DNA of 64,000 bases from Ligustrum vulgare (Eukaryota > Streptophyta > Magnoliopsida > Lamiales > Oleaceae): positions 50,658,592 through 50,722,591 of the forward strand of contig OY743182.1 of NCBI GenBank assembly GCA_963555705.1. The letters run 5' to 3'. Shown here piece after piece: positions 1 through 10,747 of this stretch. The notes beneath the pieces were generated by a model that had not been told where the DNA came from, did not search any database, and saw only the letters and a program-made list of their open reading frames with translations. How positions within the stretch are numbered: position 1 is the first letter of the stretch; every line of letters begins with the position of its first letter. The translations under genes and the position numbers were made by a program.

Positions 1-840
1 TTAATTCTTCAACTATTCAAACTCCAAGTTTTATTTTTATTATACATTACTTTTTATTCCACAAACATGAATAGCTAAATTTTAAATCGGGATTGACGAT
101 ATAGATTTAATGTTTTAGTTTGATTTTAATTCTCAAGTTGACACTTTATTTTCATGTATTGATTTTATTATTGAGTTTAATGCTTGAGTTGCTTGATCAC
201 CAATTCATGATTTAATGGTTGTTTTCATAATCCGAGAGGTGAGTTAACAATTAGATCACGTAATAAAGTCCGGCAATTTCAACAAAAAGATAGAGATTTG
301 AATTTGTGGTTGCATGTGGTCACTTAGGAATTCCTAGGAAATTTAATGCATTTAGCTAAGGAGAACTCTGACCCGCTGTAGAGATACATGGTTGACTTAG
401 TTAAATAGGTCTAATTTGAACTCGAGAGAGGTAAATTAGATATATGCGTGAATTCGACCAAATACAATTTTAGAAAACAACTTGAGATGAGAAATTAAGT
501 TAGAACGTTATTTCGAAATCGTTAGTCCCGATATTCATTCAATTGCTAGAAATCCCACCACTTTATTTCTTGCTTTTATTAATTGTTTTTAATTTAATTT
601 TCTATTTTCATTTTAATTGCACCGTTTATTTAATTTATTCTTAATTTTATTGTCTTTTTGGATTGTTTGGTATTTTATTTTCTTAGTTAAGTTTTGGCTC
701 TAGTTTAGGAATTCTATTAAATCAAAGTAAATCGATAACAAATAAATAGTCCTCGTGGGATCGACAACCTGGACTCAAAAAGTCCATTTTTACTACTTGT
801 TAACGATATCGTACACTTGCGATAATTTTCTCACAACAGT
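1..840 (+). mobile_element. 3' part of a Ty3/gypsy-type LTR
   Basis: This stretch has no coding potential and resembles the second half of the LTR at 36,787-38,206. Both contain a 'cgagaggtga' motif, a later 'ctcgagagagg' motif, then a 'tcgtgggatcgac' or equivalent segment followed by 'gactcaaaaagtcca' and 'gtacacttgcg'. That order is typical of the R/U5 end of large plant gypsy LTRs. The element start lies outside the window, and the LTR probably ends near 838 at 'cacaaca'. The resemblance was judged by eye. Confidence 0.45.
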
Positions 841-1563
841 AGTTATTGGGTACTTTTTTGGTTTCCAGTTGATGCGTGAGATAGTGTTAAACTTGCTAAA
901 CTTGCCTTCTTTTTCTTCCTTTCTTTTATATCAGAATCCAGGGGAAGATGAAAGTACACTTGAAAATTATATTATGACAGTTATTTGTTGTATAATATTT
1001 ATTTCTTTGTTACCAGTGATCAATTTGAAGACGAGAAGTAACTAATGTATATAATTATCAAATAGGGATTTGGGCGTCTCAAGACTGGGGAAGTGGAAGA
1101 GAGACTTAAATCATCTTGCCTTTTGTAAATGAACGCTTACGTTGGTCGAAGATGCTCCATAATAATATGTTAGTTTGTTCTCGAGTTTCTTCAATAGAAA
1201 TATTTGTTTTCTTGGAAATTTACCCTTTAATTAAATATTTATATGCACCTCTTGAGTTTCGACCATTATCGCTTCTTACCTCATAATGATGGCAAGATGG
1301 ACCGGATTAGACTGCAAAGATCAAATACTAATTATTTTGCAATAAAATAGCTCTAATAAACTCCATCCTGTTAAACTAGAAACAATCAAACTACAACACA
1401 ATAATGTGATGTTATTATGTACACAATTCTTACTACATTCGTGTAACTCACGGGCACCACTAGTCTCATTAAAATGAGGATCAAACACGGGCTTAATGTT
1501 ATATCATTAGTATTTTATCAATTTTCAAGTTTTACAATGAGCTCATCACTATAAAATTTTTTT
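841..1563. other. unassigned AT-rich segment
   Basis: No gene is supported. The plus strand has an open frame to 1,045 with hydrophobic stretches, and splice-like 'ttttccag' and 'atatcag' strings near 868 and 933. I recognise no protein family and found no matching partner exons. It could be a remnant of a host gene tail or internal transposon sequence. Confidence 0.25.
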
Positions 1564-3365
1564 GGGTTAAGTACACATTTACACACATTTAGGCTTGGAA
1601 AGTTTTGTAATCATGCATTTTGTAACTAATTACATAGGTATCAAAATAATTTCCAAAATCAGGTATTTTTTTTAAAATCAGAATTAGGTTCAATAATTAA
1701 TTACAATTGTAACTTTATTTCAATTTGTAATTAGTTACATTTGTAAATTTAACTACAATTGTAATTAATTAACACCACCGCCACCGATCACCATCTAATT
1801 TGTAATCAGTCACTGCCACAATCACCGTCGAAAATACAATTGTAACTTATTTCAATTTTATAATTAATTACAATTATAACTTATGAATTAGTATAATTTG
1901 TAATTAATTACATCAGTGTAATTGTAATGAGCCACTGCCACAACCGCTATCGCCGGAGCACCGTCGAAAATACAATTATAACTTTATTTCAATTAGTAAT
2001 TAATTACAATTGTAACTTTATTTTAATTAGTAATTAATTACAATTGTAATTTCTTCATAAACTTTGAAGCTGAAACTTCCACTTCCTCCTCCTCGTCATC
2101 TCAACAGTAGGACAACCTTCTCAAAACCATAACCACAATATTAAAAAAATTAATTACAATTGTAACTTTTGAATTAGTGAAACATTAGTGTAATTTGTAA
2201 TTAATTATATTAGTGTAATTTGTAATCAACCACCACCACCACCACAACCGCCATCATCGAACCACTGTCGAAAATACAATTGAACTTTATTTCAATTTGT
2301 AATCAATTACAATTGTAATTTGTAACTAATTACCACCACTACCACCACTACATAAACCCATCAGTGCTAGTCTGCCAACATGGAGTTGACAAAAGCAAAC
2401 ACCATACTTAACCGTCAAGCATTCACTATCGTTTTTATGCTAAAATCCACTATCACGAGCCCAAGAAATTGCATCAGTTAAAATACACCAAATATTTTCC
2501 AATTTATCACACAAATACATCAAGAATGACCATCTCCCCTTCTACATAATGAATACGTTTAATTAATGGAAATTGGTATTCACCAAAAGCAGTCATTAAC
2601 TTAATCTCTATTGAGAGAACTGGACAAAAAAGAAAGAAAATTGATTTATGTAACTGACCATAGAGAGGCAATAATTGACTAATTGAGTGTCTTGAAGGAA
2701 CTAATCTGAAGCCCTCGATTCAAAGGCTTCGATTTTTGTTACCTAAAATCAGCCACGATACCCTTCCAACATTTATCTCTCTTAGAGTACATATCTAGAA
2801 GCTTTAAATAATATATACTCTTCGCGGCAAGCTGTTGCTTAAAGAAAGAGTTGCAGAAAAGATGATCCCCTCTCCTGTAGCCAAACATTTTTTTTTCAAA
2901 GATTGTTTCCAATCAAGTTTTAACTTATGTTTTCTGCCTCAAATTTCTTATGTAAAATATGAAGTCTTAACAAATTCCAATAAGCCCAATCGTCTCTTTC
3001 CAGCACAAAAGCGTGCAACTGAAAATATTCTGGCTACGTTTTTCCACCTTAGCAAAAATTGCACTCTAGCTCTTCCTCTCCGTTTTTCCACCGTTGGGCG
3101 ACGATCACATGCTTGCACCTGCCTCCTCCTATGCCGCTTACTGCCTCCTATGCCGCCTCCCACAGCTACCGATCGTGGAGAGGAGAGGAGAGCTCAGGAG
3201 AGTAAATGGTGAGGGTTTGGGAGAAGTGAGAGATGCAACGTACAGGGAGAGAGAGAGAGAGTGTGTAAATGGGGAGGGTTGATATACCTGATTATATAAA
3301 ATAGTTTAGATTTATTTGATTTTAAAAATTAACTAGTTAAAAGTATTAATGAGTATAATTAGCCC
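1564..3365. repeat. AT-rich repeat element with palindromic AATTACAATTGTAATT motifs
   Basis: From about 1,690 to 2,340 the motif aattacaattgtaa and variants recur many times (for example near 1,702, 1,755, 2,009, 2,037, 2,152 and 2,308). They are separated by CACCAC-rich and 'gtcgaaaatacaat' segments. The 16-mer AATTACAATTGTAATT is its own reverse complement. The segment starts with GGGTTAAGTACAC after a T run and ends with a rough inverted counterpart (GTATAATTAGCCC) before another T run, suggesting a non-autonomous DNA element. The 2,350-3,290 part is unrecognised and ends in a GAGA-rich tract. Confidence 0.4.
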
Positions 3366-3417
3366 TTTTTTTTTAGTAAGATGTTCTTATTAATTGGGCC
3401 AAAATTCCAGCAAGAAA

Positions 3418-3580
3418 TTAAGCTTATGTTTGGAAAACATATTTTTTACAACACAATTCTCCAAACCACTTTTAATAACACACATTTTCTCCATCTAATT
3501 TTCAACCACACATTTTACCTAGAAAATATAAAAAACAAGTTTTTAAATACAAAAATTTTAACAAATAGAGCACCATCAAA
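3418..3580. mobile_element. degenerate MITE-like fragment
   Basis: It shares wording with the MITEs at 12,319 and 25,666: a 'tatgtttgg' start followed by 'ttttcaaccacacattttacctagaaaat'-type sequence. The right terminus is not clear, and neither are duplicated flanks. Confidence 0.3.
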
Positions 3581-3986
3581 AGTCCCTAAATTTTTCTATG
3601 TGTTTACAAGAATAAGCAATTAACGACCAAAAAAATTTCCAGAATGCAACACAACAACATACGTCGATTTTGTAATTTCTAACTTTGCTAATTAGTGTAA
3701 GATTTGTTAGCTAATCTAAAATGCTCACTGCTTGTATCAAAAGATCTCAATGACAAGTATGTCTCAATTATTATAGTGTATGGCGATATCAATCTAGTAT
3801 CGCTTTTTTCCCAAATTTTGACATAACCCTCTTCTCAAATGTTCTTGATATCTAAATTCAAGTTCTATATTGTCATACATCTTCTTATGATATTTTGTTC
3901 TATACCTACTGAATGTAATATAGAACTTTATGTGGCTTGGTATAGGTCGATGGATGGATCTCATAATCCCGGTGGCAAGAGTCTTA

Positions 3987-4340
3987 GAACATCCGCAATT
4001 GTGGCGGTCAATTGCGTGAGAGAAAAAGACACAACAAATTCGTGGGTCCCACTCTAATATCTTTTTTTTCTTATTTCTCTTCTACTTTCTCCCTATTTTT
4101 CTCCACTTTAGTCCTTCACATGGTCCAAAATCACACCTTCTACTTCACCTCTTCCACTATTTTTTTATTAATTTATTTGAATTTGTGTCAATCTCTATAT
4201 TCTTTTTCATTTTTCCCTCTTTTTTTTTTCTACTTTAAACATCCACATCATTTCCACAATTTTATCTTAAAATAATATATCTTTCTCTTTCTCTCTCATT
4301 CAATCCACCGGTCCAATACACACACCCATTGCGGATGCTC
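3987..4340. mobile_element. MITE with GAACATCCGCAAT terminal inverted repeats
   Basis: The left end reads GAACATCCGCAATTG and the right end CATTGCGGATGCTC, its near inverse. The flanks TTA on the left and TAA on the right share TA, compatible with a PIF/Harbinger or Tc1-like insertion. The interior is CT-rich and non-coding; the open frames seen in it are low complexity. Confidence 0.6.
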
Positions 4341-4740
4341 TAAATAAATATAGAATTTGTGAAAGAGGAGGTGAGGACCAGAAGTTTGAAATGCATATTT
4401 TCACATCCTCTTTCAATTCAATCCCCTTACAATTAAGATTCTCTCTGCAGTGCAGACCCTGAAATTTCGGAGGCCTTAAGTGAAACATTATAAGGGGGCC
4501 TTTTGATAAATATTTTGAAGCTAAAAATAACTCATTTTTATTTCGTTGATTGTGGATATTGTTTGTTATAACAAAAAGTGGTTACATGGGCCTTATATGC
4601 TTGAGACTGTTTTTTTTTAAATAATAATAATAATAAAAAATAAACTGAGTTATTGGGGACCCAAAATAATTGAGTTGTTGAACTTATTTCTTTACAATTG
4701 AAATGTGTTTCATTTGTAAAGAAATAAGTTCAAAAGTCCA
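4341..4740. other. unassigned intergenic DNA
   Basis: AT-rich sequence with an (AAT)n run near 4,620. The phrase 'gaaatttcggaggcc' near 4,462 resembles decayed transposon ends seen elsewhere in the window. Nothing else is recognisable. Confidence 0.3.
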
Positions 4741-5830
4741 TAAACAAGGTTGTAAATAAATATAATTAATATATTATATAAATTACCCCACCCCACCCCA
4801 CCCCAACCCAACCCAACTTACCCCAATCTAATCTTCCATGTCTGTATCGTTATCATCAGCACGACATCATGATCACCACCACCACGTGCCTCACCACCAA
4901 CACTACTACCACCGCCGTCGCCGCCCTATCTCCAATCACCGTCATATTCACCATTGCTATAACTTCCAAAGCTCCGATGACAACCACCTCCACTTCCACC
5001 TCTACCTCCACAAACCACAACTATCTCTGGTGCACCACCACCACCACCACCAAATAAAAAAAAATGTCACTTTACATTCACACATACATAAATATATACA
5101 CATAGAATTTCTGAATTGAAGCATAAGTTAAACTTACCAGAGTCTCGGTTTAGGTGGACTGCAAAAATGAAAATCTCAAAAATATGGCAATGACTGCTTA
5201 AAATTGATATGACCTATGTAAATGACTATTGACTTGAGTTACTATGGCTTAAAACGTATGAATTATGACATGTGATTTCAAAGTGCGACTTGTGACCTCA
5301 AAGTGCGACATGTAACTTAAGGTATGAATTGTGACTTGAAAATGTGACATGTGACTTGAATATGTGACATGTAACTCATGACTTGAACATGTGACCCGTG
5401 ACTTGTGACTTGTTGAAATTGATATGTGATCTATTGAACATATAAAGTGTGACCTGACTATATAAATGATTCCTGGCATATGAAGTGTGATAATTGATAC
5501 ATGACCTGAAATATGGCTTGTGTGACCTATGACATGTAGTTATTGAATGAATTTTAGCATGTGATCTATGTAATGTACGACATGTGACTTGAACATATGA
5601 CCTGTGTGACCTGATGAATTGTAAAGTGTGGCTTGTGATTATATAAATGATTCCTAAACATGTGACCATTGAATGAGTTTTGACATGTGACCTATGTAAT
5701 ATGATGACTTGTGATTTGAACATATGACATGTGACCTAATGAATTGTAAACTGTAAAGTGTGACATGTGATTATGTAAATGATTCCTAAACATGTGACCA
5801 CTATAAATGATAATATGAATACATCACCAT
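4741..5830. repeat. composite repeat: CCCCA tract, CAC-rich tract, GTGAC array
   Basis: The order is a short C-rich run (accccacccc, about 4,785-4,830), a CAC/ACC-rich stretch (4,860-5,060), then from about 5,230 to 5,810 an irregular array of short units such as 'catgtgacttgaa' and 'tgtgacctgat'. The same modules occur near 11.6 kb, 15-20 kb, 22-23 kb and 59-64 kb. Open frames across it encode only His/Thr-rich or VTC/SHM-type repeats and are not treated as genes. A further CACCAT run lies at 5,822-5,880. Confidence 0.55.
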
Positions 5831-6417
5831 CACCATCACCATCACCATCACTTCACCCCCACCACCTCCACCACCACCAACAATAAATTCACAAGTGTAC
5901 ATACATATTAAGATTCCGTGTATCTGGATTATAAAATTTCTTACCATTGAGCCACGATTTTTGCTCGGGGAGTCTATAAGCTTATATTCATGCATAATTC
6001 AATTGGTTTTGGTTCCTTTGGGTGCTTTTCCTATATAAAGAACAAGGGATTTTTATACCAACTTTTCTTCCTTCTGAAATTACAATCTTCTTAGTTCCGT
6101 AATTTTCCATAGTTTGAATGGGTCTGATTAATTAATTCCATGGAGAAGATGAAGAGAAGCAGTATTTTTTATTTGAATATTGATCCTAATTCTTCATTAA
6201 TTTTGACTTGTTTCTCCACCAAAAACTGAGTTAAATCAACGCAATTTTTTGAAATTCAGTTAATGATGATAAGAAAGATAAAATCTTTAAATTTTGAATT
6301 ATGTGTTAAATAATTGAAATATATATATTTTTTTGAATGAAAGGTATGGGAATACATAAACTATTATGTTTTTTAATTTATATTCGACTTGTTGCTTGGG
6401 GCAAGGTGCCCATATTT
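5831..6417. other. unassigned flank of the acyl-activating enzyme pseudogene
   Basis: AT-rich non-coding DNA lying 3' of the minus-strand pseudogene. No further exon or terminal repeat was recognised. Confidence 0.3.
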
Positions 6418-6933
6418 TTAGCAATCTCTCTTAAAGTGAACTTTTGAATTTTCCCCTATAGCATTTTTTGGAAGCTCTTCTATGAACATTAATGTCTTAG
6501 GTACCATGTAATGTGACAACCTCCTCCTAAAAAATTCTATTATTTCAGTTTTCGTTGGCTTTCGAGTCACCTCTCCTTCAAACTTACAAATGCACATGGT
6601 GTTTCTCTCAAAACACATGAGGTCATGCCACAACGGCTGCCTCATTAACCACGGGGCTCGAGTATAGCACCAATTCCACCTCCACGTTGCTCACATTTTC
6701 ACCTCCCGTGAAGATTATATCCTTCAATCGATCTTTGATTTCCAAATATCCATCCGGGTGCATCACCCCCAACATCGCCCGTGTACAACCATCCATTCTC
6801 CCTCAAGCATTTCAAAGTTGCCTCGAGGTTTTTACGGTACCCAACATTAAACACCCACCTTTTAGTACAACCTCTCCCATTGTTAATCCATCTCTTTTAA
6901 CACCCACACACGTTTCAGGGTCTACAACATTTA

Positions 6934-8050
6934 GAGGGGTTTATTCAATGTAAATTTTGAAAGACTTAAAGATTTTAAAGGATTTGAAAAGTTTAGGTAT
7001 ATTCAATTTAGACTTTAGAGACTCTTTAAAATCTTGAGGTATTTAATATATATTTTAATGGACTTTCAAAAAGTCTATAAAGGCCATGGTGTATTAGATA
7101 AAGATTTTTAAAAGTCTTTAAAAATCATGTGTTATTCAAAATGTTAATGATTTTTAAAGATTCCTACAAAATCATTTATGTATTAACTTCTAAACGGAAA
7201 GTACAACCGCAAAATCTTTTTATTTTACTTTCATTAATCTCCAAGATTTTGAAAAACTTTAAAAAAAAAAAAACTTTTACATTTTAATTTTGTTTCTTCT
7301 ATATTTTTCTTCATTTTTTAATGTTATTTTTATAAATCTTAAACCTATGACTAAATAAATTATTATTTTTATTCCCTTCAACTTATTATATTTTTTTATT
7401 TTTGATATTCTTTCTTTTTTTTTTTGTCTTTTTTTTTTTTACCATTTTCTTCGATTTTTCTATGAAAATAGATCCAATTAAAATTTTATAAGATTTAAAG
7501 AAAAATAATAATTAAATTATATAAAAATAATAATAATTAAACAAAGTAATTCTAGAATTTTCTCCATAAAGATTTGTATATTCAAAAATATTAATTAAAA
7601 GTCAATCGAAATCTATAAAAAATTGTATATTCGAAAAATTTTATGAACATAGTACAATTTTATGTCGATATCAAACGTGATTTTATTTTTCTCTCATTTT
7701 TATCACAATTGTTATTCTATGTAAAAAATATTTATCTCTCAAGCCGTATTTTTTGATTCACTTGACATATGATTATCATTAAAAATTAATATTCACGTCA
7801 TATGAAAATTAATCTATTAATATTCAAGTTTTTCAATTGACAAATAAAAGTCTGTAAAAGTTGTTGAAAGTCTATGAAAGTCTTTTAAATAAAAGTCTAC
7901 AAAAGTCTTTGGAAGTCTATGAAAGTCTGTAAAATCTTTGAAAGTCTATACAAATCCATAAAAGTTAATAAAATCTAATGAAATCTATTAAAAAAGTCCA
8001 TTTAAGAAATCTTTAAATGTCTTTCAAAATCTATATTGAATAAACCCCCC
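6934..8050. mobile_element. PIF/Harbinger-like non-autonomous element (1.1 kb)
   Basis: The left end GAGGGGTTTATTCAAT and right end ATTGAATAAACCCCCC are inverted repeats, and similarity continues inward (attttgaaagac / gtctttcaaaat). TTA flanks both sides (6,931-6,933 and 8,051-8,053), the target preference of PIF/Harbinger. The interior is AT-rich with many AAAGTCT-type subterminal repeats and no transposase frame. The host reading frame continues across the element. Confidence 0.85.
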
Positions 8051-8351
8051 TTACTTTAGTCAACCATAGAATCCTCACTCCTTGTCTAGCCTTCAATTTG
8101 GAGCTCTTTGTGGCTGGCAATAAATCCCACTTCAATTTCCAAGCGCAAGACACCATCTACCTTAGTCAATCCATATCCATGAGATACAACAAACCCTAAG
8201 ATTCCATCCTGAGGACCACCACGGTTGGCGGTGGTGCTACACCAGTTTGAAAGTGACTGGGCTTTCAAGTGGCTTAGCATGTGGATAATTTGCTAGCATG
8301 TTGAGAATCACCGGCGCACCAGACATATGTGTAGCATTATATCGATTTATT

Positions 8352-8616
8352 TCCCCCAGGGCACATCTCTCAGCGACAAAGAATTTGGCTGATAACGTGC
8401 CCAACGCAGTCGTGTACAGGGTTCGAATCCTGACGGTTGAATTTACGGCTAAATAATGGATTTGTTCCCTATGGCAAGCGGGGATTACCTTACTCTGTAA
8501 GGCGTTACTAAGTGCCATTCACCCTGGCTCTGGGAGGCATAACTTGCGATTTACCTCTCGAACCAATGGCTCAAGGCAGGGTCGGTTCGGGCCCCCAAGG
8601 TGTGGGTTACACCTTT
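8352..8616 (+). mobile_element. tRNA-related SINE, copy 1
   Basis: This ~265 bp unit contains a pol III box B-like GGTTCGAATCC about 70 bp from its start and ends in a T-rich tail after 'gtgtgggttacacc'. Flanking 15 bp duplications read TTATATCGATTTATT (8,337-8,351) and TTATATCAATTTATT (8,617-8,631), differing at one base. A second copy of nearly the same length lies at 20,566-20,831 in the opposite orientation. It interrupts the acyl-activating enzyme pseudogene. An apparent minus-strand open frame is a chance read-through. Confidence 0.8.
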
Positions 8617-8818
8617 TTATATCAATTTATTGTGTTGTAAATAAAAATCGCATCGAATTTTCGATGGCAAATGTTTGTTCCACCAACGACGGCCATGTCC
8701 AAAGTGTACATCCATCCATTTGAGTGGAACATTGGCAATGTCCACAAATACACGGGCTGTTTCAAAATGTCCCAATTGATCAAAGAATCAAATGTCGTTA
8801 TAAAAAGAGATCTATATG

Positions 8819-9055
8819 TGATAGGACTCCAAAAGAGAAAAAATAGAAATAGAAATTATTATTGAATGTTGAATACAATTCAAGAGAATTAAAAAGTTGC
8901 AAAATGTAAATATAACCTTTCGAGAGGGCTATTCCCTCCCAAGAAATATCCAATTTCTGCCTACCTAATTTATTCTCCAACTCCCCCATTTATAGGTAAA
9001 TAGTTGTACATTTTATTCCCATAATATCCCTCCCCTAACCAATTGATATATATCA
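8819..9055 (-). repeat. LTR (3' LTR of the gag-only element)
   Basis: It starts TGATAGGACTCC and ends ATATATCA on the plus strand, so it is bounded TG...CA. It is a direct repeat of 10,206-10,436 with scattered differences. Just inside it the minus strand reads into 'gaccctgactctcacct'-like sequence typical of the end of a gypsy internal region. Confidence 0.8.
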
Positions 9056-9559
9056 TTACCTCGCCCTTGAAATTCACCTTGTCCTTAAGGTGAGAGTCGG
9101 GTCCTAATACAAAATTTAAAATATTAAAGAGTGAGTAATATTTTGGAAATCTGAAAATTCGCGGACCATTGGTGAAAATTTGAAGACTGGATTTTGCAAA
9201 TATGAAAATTCGGAGACCTCTAGATAATTTTTTTTTTCGTTGACCCTCCTGTAGAAGCTGGCTAGAACTGACCCCAATAGTTAGTTCAATTCTCCAGCTA
9301 TTGGGTCTTTATCAATGCCAGGATCCCAAATGCGAAATGGATCTGAGCCCATAATATATTTTTCTCCAATTAGACTTTTGGCTACATGGCCTTCTTCTTT
9401 TCTTTTCTCCTCGGCAGGCTGAACACATGGCCCAAATCCAAAATTAACTCAACAAATCCACTTCCCTTCCCTTCCCTTCTAACAGATAGATCGTTTCCTC
9501 TTCCTTCTTCTTCCTAGCGATCTCTTCGGTCTTCTTCTCTAGCTCCTACAAATTATTCC

Positions 9560-10039
9560 TCACATGAGCAGGACCAAGCCCAGCTTCTTCACCGCGAGCT
9601 GTACCTGTACGTCATAAAAGGGGAAACAAAAAACTTCAACCTTACGCAAACCCCTTCTCTCGCCTTCTTCTTGTTGCGATTTTTCATTAGTCCCAATAGA
9701 CTCATCATCCTCCCCTTCCACAAGCTCGATCTTCTTCTCCAACTCATCTTCATGTGCAATTGTCTTCTCTAGCACTGGCACTGCAAATTTTCCATGATTC
9801 TCTTCTCTGCAAAATCGATCAACCATTAGCACCTTCAATTCTTTCCAATCATGTATGAGTCGCCGACTATCAACCCAATGAAGCCACTCCATTGCTTCCC
9901 CTTCAAATCTAACCACTGCTACCCCAAATTTCTCAGATTCCTCCAACGAATTCATCTGGAAATGATGTTCAGCTTGATAAACCCACCATTTAGGGTTACT
10001 GCCATTGAAATCCGGCAACTCGACCTCCAATGTCATCAC
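9560..10039 (-). CDS. gag-like protein of the LTR element
   Basis: The open frame of about 159 codons begins with an acidic, Trp-rich region. Its first 70 residues contain LPDFNGSNPKWWV, AEHHFQMN, FEGEAMEWLHW and KELKVLMVDRF. This is the arrangement of plant Ty3/gypsy retrotransposon gag proteins (F-G-x-N-P...W...A-x-x-x-F). After about residue 85 it becomes Glu-rich and no longer matches anything I know. No zinc knuckle, protease or reverse transcriptase follows. The protein would coat element RNA if expressed; because polymerase is absent, any mobility would depend on another element. Confidence 0.6.
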   Translation of the reverse strand: MMTLEVELPDFNGSNPKWWVYQAEHHFQMNSLEESEKFGVAVVRFEGEAMEWLHWVDSRRLIHDWKELKVLMVDRFCREENHGKFAVPVLEKTIAHEDELEKKIELVEGEDDESIGTNEKSQQEEGERRGLRKVEVFCFPFYDVQVQLAVKKLGLVLLM

Positions 10040-10205
10040 GTTCTCCTTCAGATCTGGTTCTTGAGGTTTAATTTATTTCTCCAACTTTGATCCATCATCT
10101 CCATAATTCGATCCATGCTCTTCTTCATCTCACTACTGAAATTCTTCATCTCACTACCACCAAAATATGTTGCCATTTTCCCAGGTTAGATGCTCTAATA
10201 CCAAT

Positions 10206-10436
10206 TGATAGGACTTCAAAAGAGAAAAAATAGAAATAGAAATTATTATTGAATGTTGAATACAATACCAAAGAATTAAAAAGTTGCAAAATGTAAATAT
10301 AGCCTTTCGATAGGACTATTCTCTCCGAAGAAATATCCAATTTTTGCCTACCTAATTTATTCTCCAACTCCCCCATTTATAGGAAAATACTTGTACATTT
10401 TATTCCCATAATATCCATCCCCTAGCCAATTGATAT
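10206..10436 (-). repeat. LTR (5' LTR of the gag-only element)
   Basis: A direct repeat of 8,819-9,055. Its left boundary abuts the primer-binding-like sequence at about 10,190-10,205. The right end stops at 'ttgatat', where the inverted piece begins. Confidence 0.8.
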
Positions 10437-10527
10437 TTACATTTTGCAACTTTTTAATTCTCTGGAATTGTATTCAACATTCAATAATAATTTCTATTTC
10501 TATTTTTTCTCTTTTGGAGTCCTATCA
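10437..10527 (+). repeat. inverted partial LTR copy
   Basis: Its reverse complement matches the first ~90 bp of the LTR (tgataggactccaaaag ... gttgcaaaatgtaaat). It forms the outer end of the element and abuts the right copy of the 5 bp target duplication. Confidence 0.85.
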
Positions 10528-10747
10528 ATATGCACCTTTGGGTGATGAGGTTGTGCCTGAAGTATAATTTAGTGTCATTGGCCCCCATTCACTCTCGGGT
10601 CGAACCCATTTGAAATACGGGTTTCCCTTCTTCACCATGTTCTCATAAGTATCAACAAAACCTGGTGATGAATCTTGATCAAGATGATCATCAATGATGA
10701 GAATGAGATCTTGACTGGTTCGCTAATGAGGGCTATACTGATAAAAC

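Larger units (their letters stand above)
8819..10527 (-). mobile_element. gag-only LTR element with one end replaced by an inverted LTR piece
   Basis: Two direct LTR copies (8,819-9,055 and 10,206-10,436) flank about 1.15 kb of internal DNA read on the minus strand. Next to the right LTR, the minus strand reads TGGTATTAGAGC, close to the initiator tRNA-Met primer site typical of plant LTR elements. The internal part encodes only a gag-like protein. Beyond the right LTR, 10,437-10,527 is an inverted copy of the first ~90 bp of the LTR, so both genomic ends are TGATAGGACT...AGTCCTATCA. A perfect 5 bp duplication ATATG flanks the whole unit (8,814-8,818 and 10,528-10,532), showing that the abnormal structure itself integrated. 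Confidence 0.85.
6418..10747 (-). pseudogene. acyl-activating enzyme (BZO1/butyrate-CoA ligase-like) pseudogene, split by three insertions
   Basis: Minus-strand pieces match plant peroxisomal/cytosolic acyl-activating enzymes, which adenylate carboxylic acids and form CoA thioesters. At 10,533-10,735 the frame gives a segment ending in the AMP-binding signature YTSGTTSSPKG. At 8,618-8,813 it gives VYLWTLPMFHSNGW and GGTNIC. At 8,054-8,336 it gives THMSGAPVILNM and VSHGYGLT. At 6,418-6,930 it gives [46 protein letters not shown] and a C-terminal HYMVPKTLMF / LPKNAIGE. There are in-frame stops (for example after VVA near 6,633, and in the N-terminal part near 10,720), frameshifts, and no recognisable N-terminal third, so it is dead. 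The interruptions are an element at 6,934-8,050, a SINE at 8,352-8,616 and an LTR element at 8,819-10,527. At each site the protein frame resumes when one target-duplication copy is ignored. BZO1-type assignment is from memory of the family. Confidence 0.85.

Noticed and set aside
755..1045. 96-codon frame with hydrophobic stretches
   Set aside because: It begins inside the LTR end and has no recognisable homologue; noted only as unassigned.
4838..5119. His/Thr-rich open frames in the CAC-repeat region
   Set aside because: They follow directly from (CAC/ACC)n composition, overlap in two frames and lack splice or family support.
8237..8518. 93-codon minus-strand frame that seems to start a gene
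   Set aside because: Its first part is SINE sequence (also found at 20.6 kb) fused by chance to pseudogene sequence.
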